A stretch of 64,000 nt of DNA from Pegoplata infirma (lineage: Eukaryota > Arthropoda > Insecta > Diptera > Anthomyiidae): NCBI GenBank assembly GCA_963921195.1, contig OY992540.1, positions 44,353,890 to 44,417,889 on the forward strand, read 5' to 3'. Position 1 is the stretch's first letter. Every line of letters begins with the position of its first letter. The notes under the pieces were generated by a model. That model was not told where the DNA came from. It saw nothing but the letters and a program-made list of their open reading frames with translations, and searched no databases. The position numbers and the translations under genes are program-made. Shown one piece after another: positions 11,877 through 23,970 of this stretch.

Positions 11877-13797
11877 ATATGGGGCATTCCATGTCAAATC
11901 GGACACTTTGAATTTTTTTTTTTTAAATTTTCCAATTTGTATACAGTTTTTAGTACCCCTCGAAAACTCTTTCGTGGTAAACTTTCAGATTTTTTTGATG
12001 ACCCGTTCAAAAGATATCGAATTTTTAAAAATTGGTAATTTGTTCCTTTACTCAAACTTCTTTTACTCATAACTTCTTTAATAATGGTCCAAATTTCATT
12101 TTTTTTTCAAAATTTTTGTTTTTTTACGTACTTTAAAAAAAAAAATCCGAAAAATTCTTAAAAGCGCTCTTGTATGCGATTTTTAAGTTTTAAAATTTAA
12201 ATCTTACTTTTGAAAATGTTTGTACTCTTCGATTTTTTTGAAATTTTTTTGTGTAAAACTTCTATCGATTCTACAAATTTTTTGCCCAGGAGGATCGTGG
12301 GATAACGATTGTTACTATTTTTTTAAATTTTTTGAAAAAATTTAATTGTAATTTTGCAATCGTAAAATCATTTCTACTGCTCCAATGGTGCGTCATAGAC
12401 CGACTCCCATTAGTTTTTGCGTCTTAACATTTCTTTGGAACAAACTAATACCATATCTCCAATTTCTAAGGGGGCTCCTACACAAAACGCCATTTTTTTA
12501 AATTTGCTCCAACCGCTCTAACTGCCCTAATAGTGCCCTTAGAGCAACAAAATGTATGACCGACCCACAATATTTTTTTAGTCCAAACATTTTCTCTGTA
12601 CACCTACCCTCTATCTCTAATTGTTAAGGCGGTCCCTATACAATTCTTTTTATTTCTTGTAAATTTGTTTTATTTAATCAGCTTCTACCGGTCCAATGGT
12701 GCCTTCGAGAGTGGTCATTAGTGAGACCGACCCCCATTTATTTTTACCCTACAACATTTTTTTAAAACATACCTACGCCCTATCTCCACTCCCTAAGAAG
12801 GCTCCCATTCAAAATTACATTTTTATAAAATTTGCTCCAACTGTTATTTGTATGGGAGCCTACTTAGGGAGTGGAGATAGGGAGTAGGTATGTTTTGAAA
12901 AAATGTTGCAGGGTAAAAATAAATGGGGGCCGGTCTCACTAATGACCCCTCTCGGACGCACCATTGGACCGGTAGAAGCTGATTAAATAAAACAAATTTA
13001 CAAAAAATAAAAAAAATTGTATGTTGACCACAGTTAAAGATAGAGGCTAGGTGTGTTCAGAGAAAAGTTTGGACTAAAAAAATATTGTGGGTCGGTCATA
13101 CATTTTGTTGCTCTAAGGGCACTATTAGGGCAGTTAGAGCGGTTGGAACAAATTTAAAAAAATGTCGTTTTGTGTGGGAGCCCCCTTAGAAATTGGAGAT
13201 AGGGTATTAGTTTGTTCCAATGATCAGTAAAGACGTAAAAATTAATGGGGGTCGGTCTTATAAAGGACCCCTCTATGATTTTTTCATCATTTCCATTGGA
13301 GCAGTAGAAATGATTTTAAGATTGGAAAATTACAATAAAATTTTTTAAAAAAATTTTAAAAAATAGTAGTAATCGTTATCCCACGATCTTCCTAGGCAAA
13401 AAATTTGTAGAATTGATAGAAGTTTTACACAAAAAAATTTCAAAAAAATCAAAGAGTGCAAACATTTTCAAAAATGAGATTTAAATTTTAAAACTTAAAA
13501 ATCGCATACTAGAGCGCTTTTAAGAATTTTTTAGAAAGTACGTAAAAAAACAAAAATTTTGAAAAAATAAATTTGAAATTTTGACCATTATTGAAGAAGT
13601 TATGATTAAAAGAAGTTTGAGTAAAGGAACAAACTACCAATTTTTAAAAATTCGATATCTTTTGAACGAGTCATCAAAAAAATCTGGAAATTTACCACGA
13701 AGGAGTTTTCGAAGGGTACTAAAAACTGTAAACAAATTGGGAAAATCTAAAAATAAGGTTTTTCAAAGTGTCCGATTTCACATGGAATGCCCCATAT
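11877..13797. mobile_element. 1.92-kb foldback element with GGGGCATTCC ends and about 950-bp arms
   Basis: The left end ATATGGGGCATTCCATGTCA and the right end (inverse: ATATGGGGCATTCCATGTGA) bound two long inverted arms meeting near 12840. CCCTAAG..GGCTCCCAT turns into ATGGGAGCCTACTTAGGG there. The arms stay alignable over nearly the whole length. No coding region is supported; the frame at 13581-13829 falls in an arm and its tail. Related copies lie at 22999-23970 and 24389-25563. Confidence 0.85.
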
Positions 13798-14293
13798 GTA
13801 GTTGCAAAAAAAAAAAAAAAAAATTTTAAATTTTTAAAATTTGAAAAGAAATAAGACGAATTTTGATCACATCTCAAATTATGGCCTAAAAATTGCATAA
13901 TTTGAAGTAGAATTTTTAGACTTTTTTATAAAAAAATCGAAGGTTTCGGACTTTTTCAAAAAGTCGATTTTAATTTTTAAAAGTTAAAAAATATGTGATA
14001 ATTACTTCGAATAATTTTTTCATATTTTTTTTTCTAAAACGACATTTAAATACCAACAAATCGTTGCCCAACTTTGTTTAAGATATCTATACTTTTTACT
14101 GGTCAAAATTAATTAAAAATTGAAAATTTAAATTTAAAATTTTTTTTTTTGAAAAAATCCCATTTTGTAAAATTGATTTTACAAAATTTGAGAGCAAGTT
14201 GCATTTAATACGTACTAAAACAAATAAAAAAAAATTAATCGAAGGGGTCGGGTCAAAAGGTGAGTGCTTTGGCCGGGAATGCCCCATATGTAG
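13798..14293. repeat. AT-rich segment closed by a second GGGGCATTCC-type end
   Basis: GAATGCCCCATATGTAG at 13785-13801 is repeated exactly at 14277-14293 in the same orientation, with about 490 bp of AT-rich sequence between. This looks like two tandem right ends of the foldback family, or a duplication of its terminus. Confidence 0.6.
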
Positions 14294-14346
14294 ACTTCAG
14301 TTTTCAAAAAATTGGATAACATTATGTATAATTTAAAAAATTTATA

Positions 14347-15114
14347 CACTCAAAAAAAAAAAAACCTTGTAAAGTTACCAAAAAACCTCGTGATTTTACG
14401 AGGCTATTCTCGTAAAATAGGAGGTAGGTAAAATTCTCGTAAAATTACGAGGATTTCCTCGTAATTTTGAATGCGCCAAAAATTGGTAAATTAACCAGTT
14501 TTATTGGTAAAAATATTGTTTTACATCCGGAAAAATAAAAAAATGGTCAAATTACAAGAAAAAATGGTAAATATGTTTAAAAAAATGGTAAATTTACAAA
14601 CCAAAATGGTAAATTTACAAAAAAAAAAATTTTTTGTTAATCAACTCGTAATAAAATCATTTTTGTAAAGTAACTGTGTTTTGTTTTTGTAAATTAACTA
14701 GAATCCTTGTAATAAATTTTTCAAAATTTTGTCAACTTTTTTTTAAATATTTTGTTATAAAAATAGAAAAAAAATTTGTCCGGGACTTTCAAAATTTAAA
14801 AAAAAATAGAAAATTTAAACAACATAAATCCTCGTATACCATAAATTTGTAAAATAATATTTTTTTTTTGTAAATCAACTAGAATCCTCGTAATGAAAAC
14901 TTTGTTGTAGAATTCCAGTTTTTTTGTAGAATAACCTTTCAAAATGGTAGAATACAATTACGAAAATAAATTTGTAAAATTAACAATAAAACTGTAGTTC
15001 TCGTTTGAGGAAAGTACAAGATTTTTTGTTAAAAAACAAGGAAAATTGTTAAATATTGGTAGAACGGGATTACAAGGCATTTTACCAGGCGTTTTACCAG
15101 TTTTTTTTTGAGCG
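14347..15114. mobile_element. 768-bp MITE, CACTCAAAAAAA ends, TA duplication (GTAAAATTAC family)
   Basis: TA-CACTCAAAAAAA on the left and TTTTTTTTTGAGCG-TA on the right. The interior is built of short inverted modules such as CTCGTAAAATTACGAG and GGTAAATTTACAA. Homologous copies: 46056-46553, 48583-49519 and fragments around 18.2-21.7 kb. No protein is encoded. Confidence 0.75.
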
Positions 15115-15122
15115 TATACATA

Positions 15123-15693
15123 CACTCAAAAAATTATGTTAGTAAAATCAACTGAAAATGTGAGTTAAAATAACTACATTGTAAGTTGTTTTGGGGTCAA
15201 ATTCTTTTTCAGTTAAATCAACTAACAATGTTAGTTATTTTAACTGACAAAAAACAACTGACTTATGTAGTAAAAACTACTTACATTTGTAGTCAAAACA
15301 ACTAAAATGCAGTAAAAATAAAATAATCAATAAATAATTTTTATTTTCAAAAAATTTTTCAGAAAAAAAATTTAAGACCAAAAATTTTTCAAAGTTTTTT
15401 TTTAAAAAAAAGTTGTGAAAAATAAAAAAAAACGAAAATTTATTTTTACTTTTGCAAAAAAACTTTGAAAATTTTTCAGAGATAAAAAAAATAAAATTAA
15501 CTACTTTAAATAACTGTTACTACATCACAGTACTATTTTGTTAGTTATTCAAAAAAACTACTTCAAATAACTAACAGAAATAGTTGTTTGATATTTTTCA
15601 TACAAAAACAACTGACTTTGTAGTTGAAAACAACTAATTACTGCAAAATATACAAACAACTAACATGTAGTAACTTACATAATTTTCTGAGTG
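15123..15693. mobile_element. 571-bp MITE, CACTCAAAAAATTATGTTAG ends, TA duplication
   Basis: The left TIR CACTCAAAAAATTATGTTAG is matched in inverse by the right end CTTACATAATTTTCTGAGTG. TA flanks both sides. The interior carries many GTTAGTT/AACTAAC-type repeats. It sits only 8 bp from the previous MITE and shares the outer CACTCAAAAAA but not the inner sequence. Confidence 0.8.
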
Positions 15694-17575
15694 TATAATT
15701 ATATCCAGGATTTGGTGTATATAATTCTATGAAATTGTATCAAATTCTATCTAATTTAACAAAATTTTATATAAATTGATAAAATTATGTATAATTTGAT
15801 CTAATTTCATAAAATTATATCCACAAAATCCTGGATACAATTGGATGTAATATTATAAAATTATGCATAGTTTTATCTAATTTTCTCCAAATTTCTGAAA
15901 GCAGAAACTTGTATATATAATTTAATATAATTTTATCAAACTATATATAATTATAAACCTCTTTTAGTTTGGTTGTCTTTAGTTGTTTAAAAAATCTTGC
16001 ACTTTATTGTCTTTTAACGTTCTGAAACTTTAACATTACAATCAGACTTGGAATTACAATTGGAAATCATGAATTTTAATTGGGATATTCTTAATTGTCT
16101 GACATGTAAATTCAAAATTCATGTAACAAATCCCTAAATAATTGTGTAATACTTCATAATATCTAATAAATTTATGCATTTTTTTTGCCAATTAAATTGT
16201 TGGAGATTTAAAAAATAATTGATTTATTTGTGTCCCAAAAATATTTACCATGTTAAACAACAACAATAATTTTCATGTGTAAGCAAATTGAGTTTTCTAT
16301 ATTTGGAATTTTCATTTGGTTTTTAACAGGTAATTTTGTGCAGTTTTTATTTTTTTTCTGGCAACAAAAAATTTCAATTTTGTTAATTGTTAAGCATTTC
16401 ATTGCAATTGCATGGAGTTGAATACTGGCAACAAATTTTCGAAAAATAACAATGTGATTGTGTGCTAGAAATATCTATAAACATACCCAGCGAAACATGT
16501 AAGCACTATTGCAAAGTGGAGTGTTTTAGAATTGCTAAAATATAATTCAATATTTTCATAGTACAACAACCGAAATTGGAAAGGAATGAAACTAAAAGAA
16601 AATGAAAGTTGACATATTCCATAACAAAACCTTCAAGGCTTTTTAACTTCAGCGCTATATTATTTTTTTACACGCATTTGAAGTTGCTGAAGTTTTATTA
16701 TAATTTTAATCATTGATTGCTTTATAATTGTATAAGGCGTATGCTTCATTTTGTAATTGTCTTTGAATAACAATCATAATGGTGTACAGCGGATTATTTT
16801 TTAATAATGGGCTATTCAGGAAGTCGGTACGGGACCGATTGTAACGAAATTCATATTGATTAAAACTAACGTAATTTCGAGTTTAAGTTTAGACGCTGGT
16901 CCACACGTGTCCAATAAGGGCACCATAGCGCTGTACTAAAAAACGCCTTGAGGGTTTTGTTATGTAAAATGTCAACTTTTATTTGCTTTTGGTTTAACCC
17001 CATTCCGATTCAGAAAGTTCGAGTTCAGTATCAAAGGAATCAAAATTACCAAACACTAGTCAGAGCACATAAAATCTTAGGTCCATTGTGGATAAATTTG
17101 CATGTATTGTTTTTTAAAAGCCTGCGTTTTTTGCTGGGCTCGAATATTCATGTACATTGAAAAAGTTATCACAACACTTGCTGTATATAGAGACAGACAG
17201 ACACACCAACACATAGACACATTTACTCACTGACATAGTTTAAATTTTTATTGCACAATGGTATTGTTCCTCAGTTTAGGACTTAATTGGTCACCAACCC
17301 ATATCAACTACAGGCCAAACATGGTTATACCTAGATAAGGAAATACTTTTTTACACACACTAACAACAAAAACAACAACAACAAAGACACACATACATAT
17401 AAAATGCATATTATCATTTGTTAGTTTATACATAAAGTTACAGTTACTGCAACAATTAAAGATTCACAACTACAAAAAATTCTAGATTTTCCAGAGACAA
17501 GTGCATAAATTTACTTGCAATAAATTTTTTTCTTTAAACTACACGCGAGGGAACCACCCTAAGCATACTTATCAA
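15694..17575. other. AT-rich, partly low-copy sequence without a supported gene
   Basis: 15700-15970 holds degenerate AAATTATAT/TTTGATC-type repeats, with CAGGATTTGG and CAAAATCCTG inverted at about 15705 and 15822. 16000-17560 shows no repeat I recognise. The frame at 16948-17160 has no known motif. ACAGACAGAC and ACAACAACAAC tracts lie near 17190 and 17365. Confidence 0.4.
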
Positions 17576-18155
17576 TAGGGATGAGATTTTCATGCACTAA
17601 AAAATCGAAAATATGCGCTTAAAATATGCGCTAAAAAACTCAAAATATGCACTAAAAAACCTAAAAATATGCACTAAAAAATAAAATGCGTACAATAAAA
17701 ATCTTGTTTTCATAGAAAAAAAATTCTTAAAAAGCAAAAAGTAACGCCGGGTTTAAATAGTAACATTTAAAACTTTATATAAGCAAGATTTTTAAGAACT
17801 TAAGACAATCTATAAAAAAAAAAATTAACGAAAAAAAAAAACAATTTTTCTTATTTCCAAAATAAATTTTTAAAATTTAAAATAGTTTTTGAAACAAATA
17901 AATTTCAATTTGTGTTTTTGCTAATTTATGCCAAAATATGCAAAAATATGCACTTAAAAGTTGTAAATATGCACAAAATATGCATTTAAAACCAAAATAT
18001 GCAAAAATATGCAATATCACCAAAATATGCCAAAATATGCAAAAACAAATTGATGCCATTTTAACGCAAATTTCTTGATTCGGAAAGATAATTGGTCGAT
18101 ATCATTTTTAGACTATCGACAAAAAACATGCATTTGCATGGAAATCTCATCCCTA
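17576..18155. mobile_element. 580-bp hAT-type MITE, 8-bp duplication CTTATCAA
   Basis: The ends are TAGGGATGAGATTTTCATGC and its near-exact inverse. Both flanks are the 8-bp direct repeat CTTATCAA (17568-17575 and 18156-18163), diagnostic of hAT-type insertion. Subterminal regions are packed with ATATGCAC, ATATGCGC and AAAATATGCAAA copies, a likely subterminal transposase-binding array by analogy with hAT elements. It is non-coding. Confidence 0.85.
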
Positions 18156-18175
18156 CTTATCAATTTTGCTTTCAA

Positions 18176-18615
18176 CACTCAAAAAAAAACGTTGTCAAAA
18201 TACTAGAAAAATTCTCGTAATCCCATTTTAACAATATTTGATAGTTTTCCTTGTTCTTTAACAAATAATTTTCGATCGATTTTTTTTGCAATTTTACAGT
18301 TTTCCTTGTAATTTTACTAACTTCCAAGATTTTTGACAAAAAAATCTAGTAAATTTACGAGAATTTCTTGTAAGTTTTATTTTACCAAATAAGTTGTAGA
18401 TTTACAATTTTATCGGTAAAAATCTTGTAAAATTACAAAAAAAATCGTAAGTTTTACTAGGAATTCTTGTAAAATAGGAGGTAGTAAAAAATCTAGTAAA
18501 ATCACGAAACCTCCTTGTAAGTTTTATCGCGTCAAAAAAATTGTAAATTTAAAATTTTTTTAGTAAAAAGTTTGTAAAATTACAAAATTATTGATAAAAG
18601 CTTGTAAAATAACAA
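18176..18615. mobile_element. Left part of a CACTCAAAA / GTAAAATTAC-family MITE
   Basis: It starts CACTCAAAAAAAAACGTTGT and contains GTAAAATAGGAGG and CTAGTAAAATCACGA modules shared with the 46.06-kb copy. It is broken by the palindrome at 18616. Further fragments of the family appear at 18974-19050, 20525-20682 and 21523-21690. Confidence 0.6.
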
Positions 18616-18973
18616 CCCGTGTAAAAAAAATAATTATATCAAAACATATCTCTTTTGATAAAAACATATATGGGTCATATCTAAATGGATATAATCAGAT
18701 CTACTCCATATATACTCATACTTATCTGATGCAGATATTTTTTGATCCGTAAATTGAGTCTATCTGGCATATACTTATGGCATATATGATCAGACATTTT
18801 GAGATATGTTTATATATGTAAAATTGTCAGATAGACTCAATTTGCGGATCAAAAAATATCTGAAGCAGATATGAATATATATGGAGTAGATCTGATTAGA
18901 TCCATTTACATATGATCCATGTATGTTTTTATCAAAGGAGATATGTTTTGATCTAATTATTTTTTTACACGGG
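18616..18973. mobile_element. 358-bp near-perfect palindromic foldback MITE
   Basis: The ends are CCCGTGTAAAAAAA and TTTTTTTACACGGG. Arms of about 165 bp mirror each other with few mismatches (TATCAAAACATATCTC, GATCTACTCCATATATA, GTCTATCTG). The centre is near 18790. It is inserted in a CACTC-family MITE. A target duplication is not clear (AA at both edges). Confidence 0.85.
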
Positions 18974-19050
18974 AAGCAATTTTTGTTAAATAGGAGGTCC
19001 AAAAAAAAAGTTACAAACTTTTCTTGTAATTTTACAAGAATCGAAGTAAG

Positions 19051-19728
19051 AATAGATTTCTTCAACCTTGTTGGCAATGTTTGGAAACCGCGTTTAGTTA
19101 AGAGAAAGTGATTTTGTGGCTTCTAGTTAGCGATTTTGTACATTTTTAATACTTTTTATATATTTTTATGCAGTTTTTGAGCCAGATTTTTAAATTTTTT
19201 GTATTTTTTTTGGAGGATTATATTTTTTATTTGTAGATTTTTTTGATTTTAAGATCCATTAAAAAAAGTTGACCAAAATGTGCATTTACTATTATGACTG
19301 CCTGTATGTATGAACATTGCATGCCATAAGTATTCCAGTAAATCGAAATATTTGAAACGAGTCTGTTTCAATGGGTATTAAAAAAATCCAGTTGACATGT
19401 ATGTTGCCAAGATATTTTTAATACCACACTGTTGTTCGGTAGAAATGCCGTACAGTGGAACATTTTTCAATAAATCATATTTTCCAGTTTTCTCAAAATT
19501 TGAAGTTATTAAACTTTAGTCATTGGACATGTAATATCGAAATCAAAACATCGATTTTGCATGAATATGATCACAAATTACAATTAAGACGACATAGTAA
19601 TGATAAGACGCGGCAGACTTAAAAATTTATTGGTTTCTTCTGAAAAATCTCCTAACTATTTTTAGGAGATTGGGAGTAAATGAGCAATATATAATTCGAG
19701 ATAAGGTCTTGAGGGCAAGGATAATATA
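19051..19728. other. AT-rich sequence without a gene
   Basis: No recognisable element ends. A small perfect hairpin (CTCCTAAC..GTTAGGAG type) lies near 19650-19670. The left copy of the SINE target duplication occupies 19713-19728. Confidence 0.4.
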
Positions 19729-19936
19729 ATAACAATTTAATAATTTGATCCAATGATCAGTTTTTATTTATTCTTCCAATTTTTATTTACAACTCATTTT
19801 AAATAATTTTAACCTAACCGAGAACTGGTAACAATGACCGTCGTCTCGTTGTAGCGAAATCGACCAAGGGTTTTGGTGGGAATCGAACCCACGACCCCCT
19901 GTTTCATAGGCAAGCACGCTACCAACTAGCCTACAG
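19729..19936 (-). mobile_element. tRNA-derived SINE flanked by a 16-bp target-site duplication
   Basis: On the minus strand a tRNA-like head starts at about 19940. Its A box TAGGCTAGTTGG (19922-19933) has 11 of 12 consensus matches, and its B box GGTTCGATTCC (19879-19889) is perfect, 32 nt apart. A T-arm-like stem GTGGG/CCCAC surrounds the B box. The acceptor stem does not close, so it is not a working tRNA. About 140 bp of tRNA-unrelated body follows, ending in an AT-rich tail. GGGCAAGGATAATATA flanks the insert at 19713-19728 and 19937-19952, showing target-primed retrotransposition by a partner LINE. The first few head bases may overlap the duplication. Confidence 0.85.
19879..19933 (-). 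promoter_or_regulatory. Internal RNA polymerase III promoter (A and B boxes) of the SINE
   Basis: A box at 19922-19933 and B box at 19879-19889 match the type 2 pol III consensus with normal spacing. Whether it is transcribed cannot be told from sequence. Confidence 0.7.
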
Positions 19937-19969
19937 GGGCAAGGATAATATATTCTGATATTCTGTCAA

Positions 19970-20521
19970 TGGACATTTTTTGCGAAAAAAATTCTTTTGA
20001 AAAAAAAAAATCGCGGAAACAATTTTTTGGCGAAAAAAATTCAGCCAGTTTTGTTTTTTGTAAAAAATTGGTTTGTACTTGTAAAAACACCACTCTGTGT
20101 CCAATTCTGTTCACATATGCCAACCAGCAGCCAATTTAAAGCATTTTGTAATTTTAGGTTATGTAGAATGTACTAAAATTTTCGAAGTGTTCTTACATTT
20201 TCGTTCATAACTTCTGAACAGCTGAACCGATTTCGCTCAAATGCAATACCAAACAACTTAGGACAACAACAAGTAAATGTGTTAAGTCTCATTGTCAGTC
20301 ATATATGTTAAATTCTTTGGCAGTGATCACCAATTCCACAGACGGACAGACGGACTGACAGACGGACTGACAGACGGACATCGCTAGAATGTCTTAGAAT
20401 CGATCACTGATCAATAATATATATATATTATGGGGTTTCAGACCGATATTTCGATTAGTTACAAATGGAATGACAAACTTATATATACCCTCTATCACCA
20501 ACAATAAGTGGAGAGTATAAA
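19970..20521 (-). mobile_element. DINE-1-like element, minus strand
   Basis: It carries CCAGCAGCC, TTTAGGTTATGT, GAACCGATTTCGCTC, an ACAGACGGACAGACGGACTG core (20339-20381), ATCGATCACTGATCAATAAT, GACCGATATTTCGAT and a terminal TATACCCTC...GAGAGTATAAAA. It is nearly complete at its 5' end (right side); the hairpin end is not preserved. Confidence 0.75.
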
Positions 20522-20692
20522 AAATGTTGATAAAATGACAAGAAAGGCTTGTAACTTTTATTTTTTGCTACCTCCTATTTTATGAGTATTCCTAGTAAAA
20601 ATTAAAATCTTTTTTGTAATTTTACCAGATTTTAGCCAACAAAATTGTAAATTTATAATATTTTTTGACACAATTAAACTTACACAGGAAAT

Positions 20693-21018
20693 AAAAAAAA
20701 ATTTAAAAAAGTTTTAAATTTTTTCTTTCAAAAAAATTGTTTTTCAAACTTTACCAAGTATATTTATGTCTTAAAGACATAGGAAAATTTTACAAAGATG
20801 ATTTCAAACTTTCATATACAAAAAACTATAAACTAGATGAGAATTCAAAACACCAAGAGAATAAAAAATATTAAATTTGTTTTAAATTATCTACTCAATT
20901 TTTTTTTATTATTTTTGAGTAAATTTTTAATTGAGTCAATTAAAAAATTACTAAATTTTTTTTTTTTAAATTTAAACAAGTGATTACTCAAATTGTTTTT
21001 CCAATTTTATTTTCTGTG
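20693..21018. mobile_element. 326-bp MITE, TACACAG(A/G)AAATAA family
   Basis: TA-CACAGGAAATAAAA on the left and TTATTTTCTGTG-TA on the right. It shares an internal block (TCAAACTTTACCAA, AAAGACATAG, CTTTCATATACA) with the larger copy at 47658-48432, confirming a family. Confidence 0.75.
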
Positions 21019-21025
21019 TACAATA

Positions 21026-21510
21026 GAGGTGTCCTTAAAAACGAAAATCACCTTTTTATACCTGGTAGGGTCCTATATTGTTCTTTAGCATCTAAAAATG
21101 AGTGAGCCAAAATTTAGGGACAATCGTCCAAAAATTTTCAAAATTTTCAAATTCTGGCTTTAAAAACCGTGCAATGGTCTGGGGCATGTACGCGAAAAAT
21201 GCTTATTTTTTATCCGATTTGAATTTCTTTAAGCTTTGTGGAAAGGTAATTTATTACGATTTTCATATTATTTAACAAAAAAATTTACAAAAAATATCAT
21301 ATAGCAATATTTTTCCAAAAACTAGAAAAAAGGGATTTTTCATCACATAAGAGTGTCAAAAAACTTCGATCCATTTTCGGCACGAGTTATTTTTATCCGA
21401 TTGTCCCCAAATTTTGGCTTTCTAGTTTTAAGATGCTAAACTACAATTTAGGACCCTACCAGGTATTAAAAAGTGATTTTGAAAAATTACCTTAGTCGTA
21501 AGGACACCTT
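21026..21510. mobile_element. 485-bp foldback MITE, (A/G)AGGTGTCCTTA ends, TA duplication
   Basis: The ends GAGGTGTCCTTAA and TAAGGACACCTT are flanked by TA. Long inverted arms include ACCTGGTAGGGTCCTA and AAAATTTAGGGACAATCG. It is non-coding and resembles other Tc1/mariner-type TA MITEs here whose TIRs contain GTGTCC. Confidence 0.8.
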
Positions 21511-21690
21511 TATTGTATAAGGAGTTCTCGAGACTTTACTAGATTTTTTGCTACCTCCTATTTAACGAGTATTCCTAGTAAAAAATTTAAATTTTACCAG
21601 CCTTTTAGCAATAACATTTTTTTATTGAAAACTAGGGATATTAGTAATATGGGATTACTAGACTTTTTCAAGTAAGTTGGCAAGTTTTTT

Positions 21691-22902
21691 TTTTTTGTAG
21701 CTTAAACCAAACAACAACATTTTTATTAACGACGTCCCCACAAACAACAGCCACCACCCTCTACCCTATACACCACCACTAGGTTGTTATGAAAATAGTG
21801 TCATGGTCAATTAAAATTTTAATATTTAATTGATAAATTATTGCTCCACTGTATGATATGACCGAAAACATATAGAGTTTTTTTTTTTTTTTTTGTGTAT
21901 GATGTTGTTTACTGTTTCGTTATATTGCCACAATTTTTTTTTCTTTTTTTATTTTGAAAAATTTTATAGCTGCTGGTTAAAACTCTGTGTATGTCTTTTA
22001 ATTTGCATATAAAATTTACATACTGTACATAAAATTGACCAAGTTTTAGTAGCTTAAAGCTTTTTGCACAATGCGTGCATTTAAAAAGAGACATGTTTAA
22101 AAGGTAAAAAGGACCAAAAAAATGAGAAATAAAATACACAATTTTTGATATAATCCTTTGATCAATGTGAATATTTTTTATGTTTGTTAAATAAAAATTG
22201 TTAAAATAATTTCAGAAAAGTGTATGCGTTTAAAACAAAATCTTAAGGCTATCATTATTTATATAAGAGTGGGTGGAATTTTTGCTAGCTATGATTAGAG
22301 CATAAATGGAGTAAAATATCGCGAAGAATCTTGAAGTATTTAAAATAAAAAAAAAAAATAATGCTGCCAGATTTTTATAAAAATTCATGACAAAAGTGTG
22401 GCAATCAAAAAGCCCTGGTGATGGAAGGGTGGTAAATTTCGACAGTTGTCGAAAGTGTCCTGTCGGTAAATAATAATCTCAGAAATAATAATCTTTGAGA
22501 ACTAGAGCCATTTCTATGAAAAATGTTTAAAAAATAAAAAAAATTTCTCACATTTTTCGTACGCAATAATTTGTTACAAAATTTGTTCTACAAAATTTTC
22601 AAGTCAAAAATTAAATTACAATAATAACATGTTTGAGTTGAAAAAATAGAGAGAAATAAAATTTTAGAAAAAAGTATCATTCCTTATATCATTCCACATA
22701 AGTTAAAGAAAAAAATTCTAAATTTTTGGTCTTAGAGACATAAAAAGTACAATTTTACATAAAAAGTACAATTTTTTTCAACAACTGGGCCTTATAGGCG
22801 TGGTCAAATATTGAAAATATCAGTATTTATTACCTCAGTATCTTAATTTCAATATTTATGCAAATTAAAGGAAACACAGTAAAGTCTTTAAAATAAAAGT
22901 TT
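21691..22902. other. AT-rich sequence without a gene
   Basis: There is a T-run at about 21880-21895. A CGACAGTTGTCG palindrome lies near 22440. No element boundary or coding signal is supported; the minus frame at 21909-22139 matches nothing I know. Confidence 0.4.
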
Positions 22903-22998
22903 TTATACCCTCCACTTAGTGATATAGGGTATATTTATATAATTTTGTCATTCCGTTTGTAACTCTTCCAAATATCGGTCTGGGACCCCAGAAAGTAA
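22903..22998 (+). mobile_element. 5' part of a DINE-1-like element, split by a foldback
   Basis: It begins TTTTTATACCCTCCA, then GTCATTCCGTTTGTAACTCT, ATATCGGTCTGGGACCCC. The element resumes at 23971 after the foldback insertion. Confidence 0.75.
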
Positions 22999-23970
22999 AT
23001 ATGGGGCATTCCATGTCAAATCGGACACTTTGAAAATTTCTCTTTAGATTTTCCCAATTTGTTTATAGTTTTTATTACCATTCGAAAACTCCTTCGTAGT
23101 TAATTTTCAGATTTTTTTGATGACCCATCAAAAGTAATCGAATTTTTAAAAATTGGTAGTTTGTTCCTTTACTCAAATTTCTTTTACTCATAACTTCTTC
23201 AATAATGGCCCAATTTTTTTTTTTTCAAAATTTTTGTTTTTTACGTACTTTAAAAAAAAATCCCAAAAAATTCTTAAAAGCGCTCTAGTATGCGATTTTT
23301 AAGTTTTAAAATTTAAATCTCCTTTTTGAAAATGTTTGTACTCCTCGATTTTTTTGAAATTTTTTTGTGTAAAATTTCTATCGATTCTACAAATTTTTTG
23401 CCCAGGAGGATCGTGGAATAAGGATTATTACTATTTTTTTAAATTTTTTTAAAAAATTTTATTATAATTTCCAATCTTAAAATCATTTCTTCTGCTCCAA
23501 TTGGGTCATTTATAAGACCGACCCCCATTAATTTTTACTTCTTAGCATTTCTTTGGAACAAACTAATACCCTATCTCCAATTTCTAAGGGGGCTCCCACA
23601 CAAACTGCCCTAAAAGTGCCCTTAGAGCAACAAAATGTATGACCGACCCACAATATTTTTTTAGTTCAAACATTTTCTCTGAACACACCTACCCTCTATC
23701 TCTAATTGTTTACCGGTCTCCATACAATTTTTTTTTATTTTTTGTAAATTTGTTTTATTTAATCAGCTTCTACCGGTCCAATGGTGCGTCCGAGAGGGGT
23801 CATTAGTGAGACCGACCCCCATTTATTTTTACCCTACAACATTTTTTTAAAACGTACCTACGCCCTAACTCCACTCCCTAAGTAGGCTCCCATACAAATA
23901 ACAGTTGGACCAAATTTTATAAAAATGTTATTTTTCAAAGTGCCCAATTTGACATGAAATGCCCCATATA
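22999..23970. mobile_element. GGGGCATTCC foldback element, about 970-bp internally deleted copy
   Basis: The left end ATATGGGGCATTCCATGTCA and the right end (inverse ATGGGGCATTTCATGTCAAA) are present. The interior is colinear with the left arm of the 11.88-kb element up to the CTAAGTAGGCTCCCAT centre; nearly all of the right arm is missing. It is inserted inside a DINE copy. Confidence 0.8.

Noticed and set aside
13581..13829. Basic 82-residue protein
   Set aside because: Falls in the right arm and poly-A tail of a foldback element.
19870..19940. Functional tRNA gene on the minus strand
   Set aside because: A and B boxes are good, but the acceptor stem does not pair and the head continues into a SINE body with flanking target duplications.
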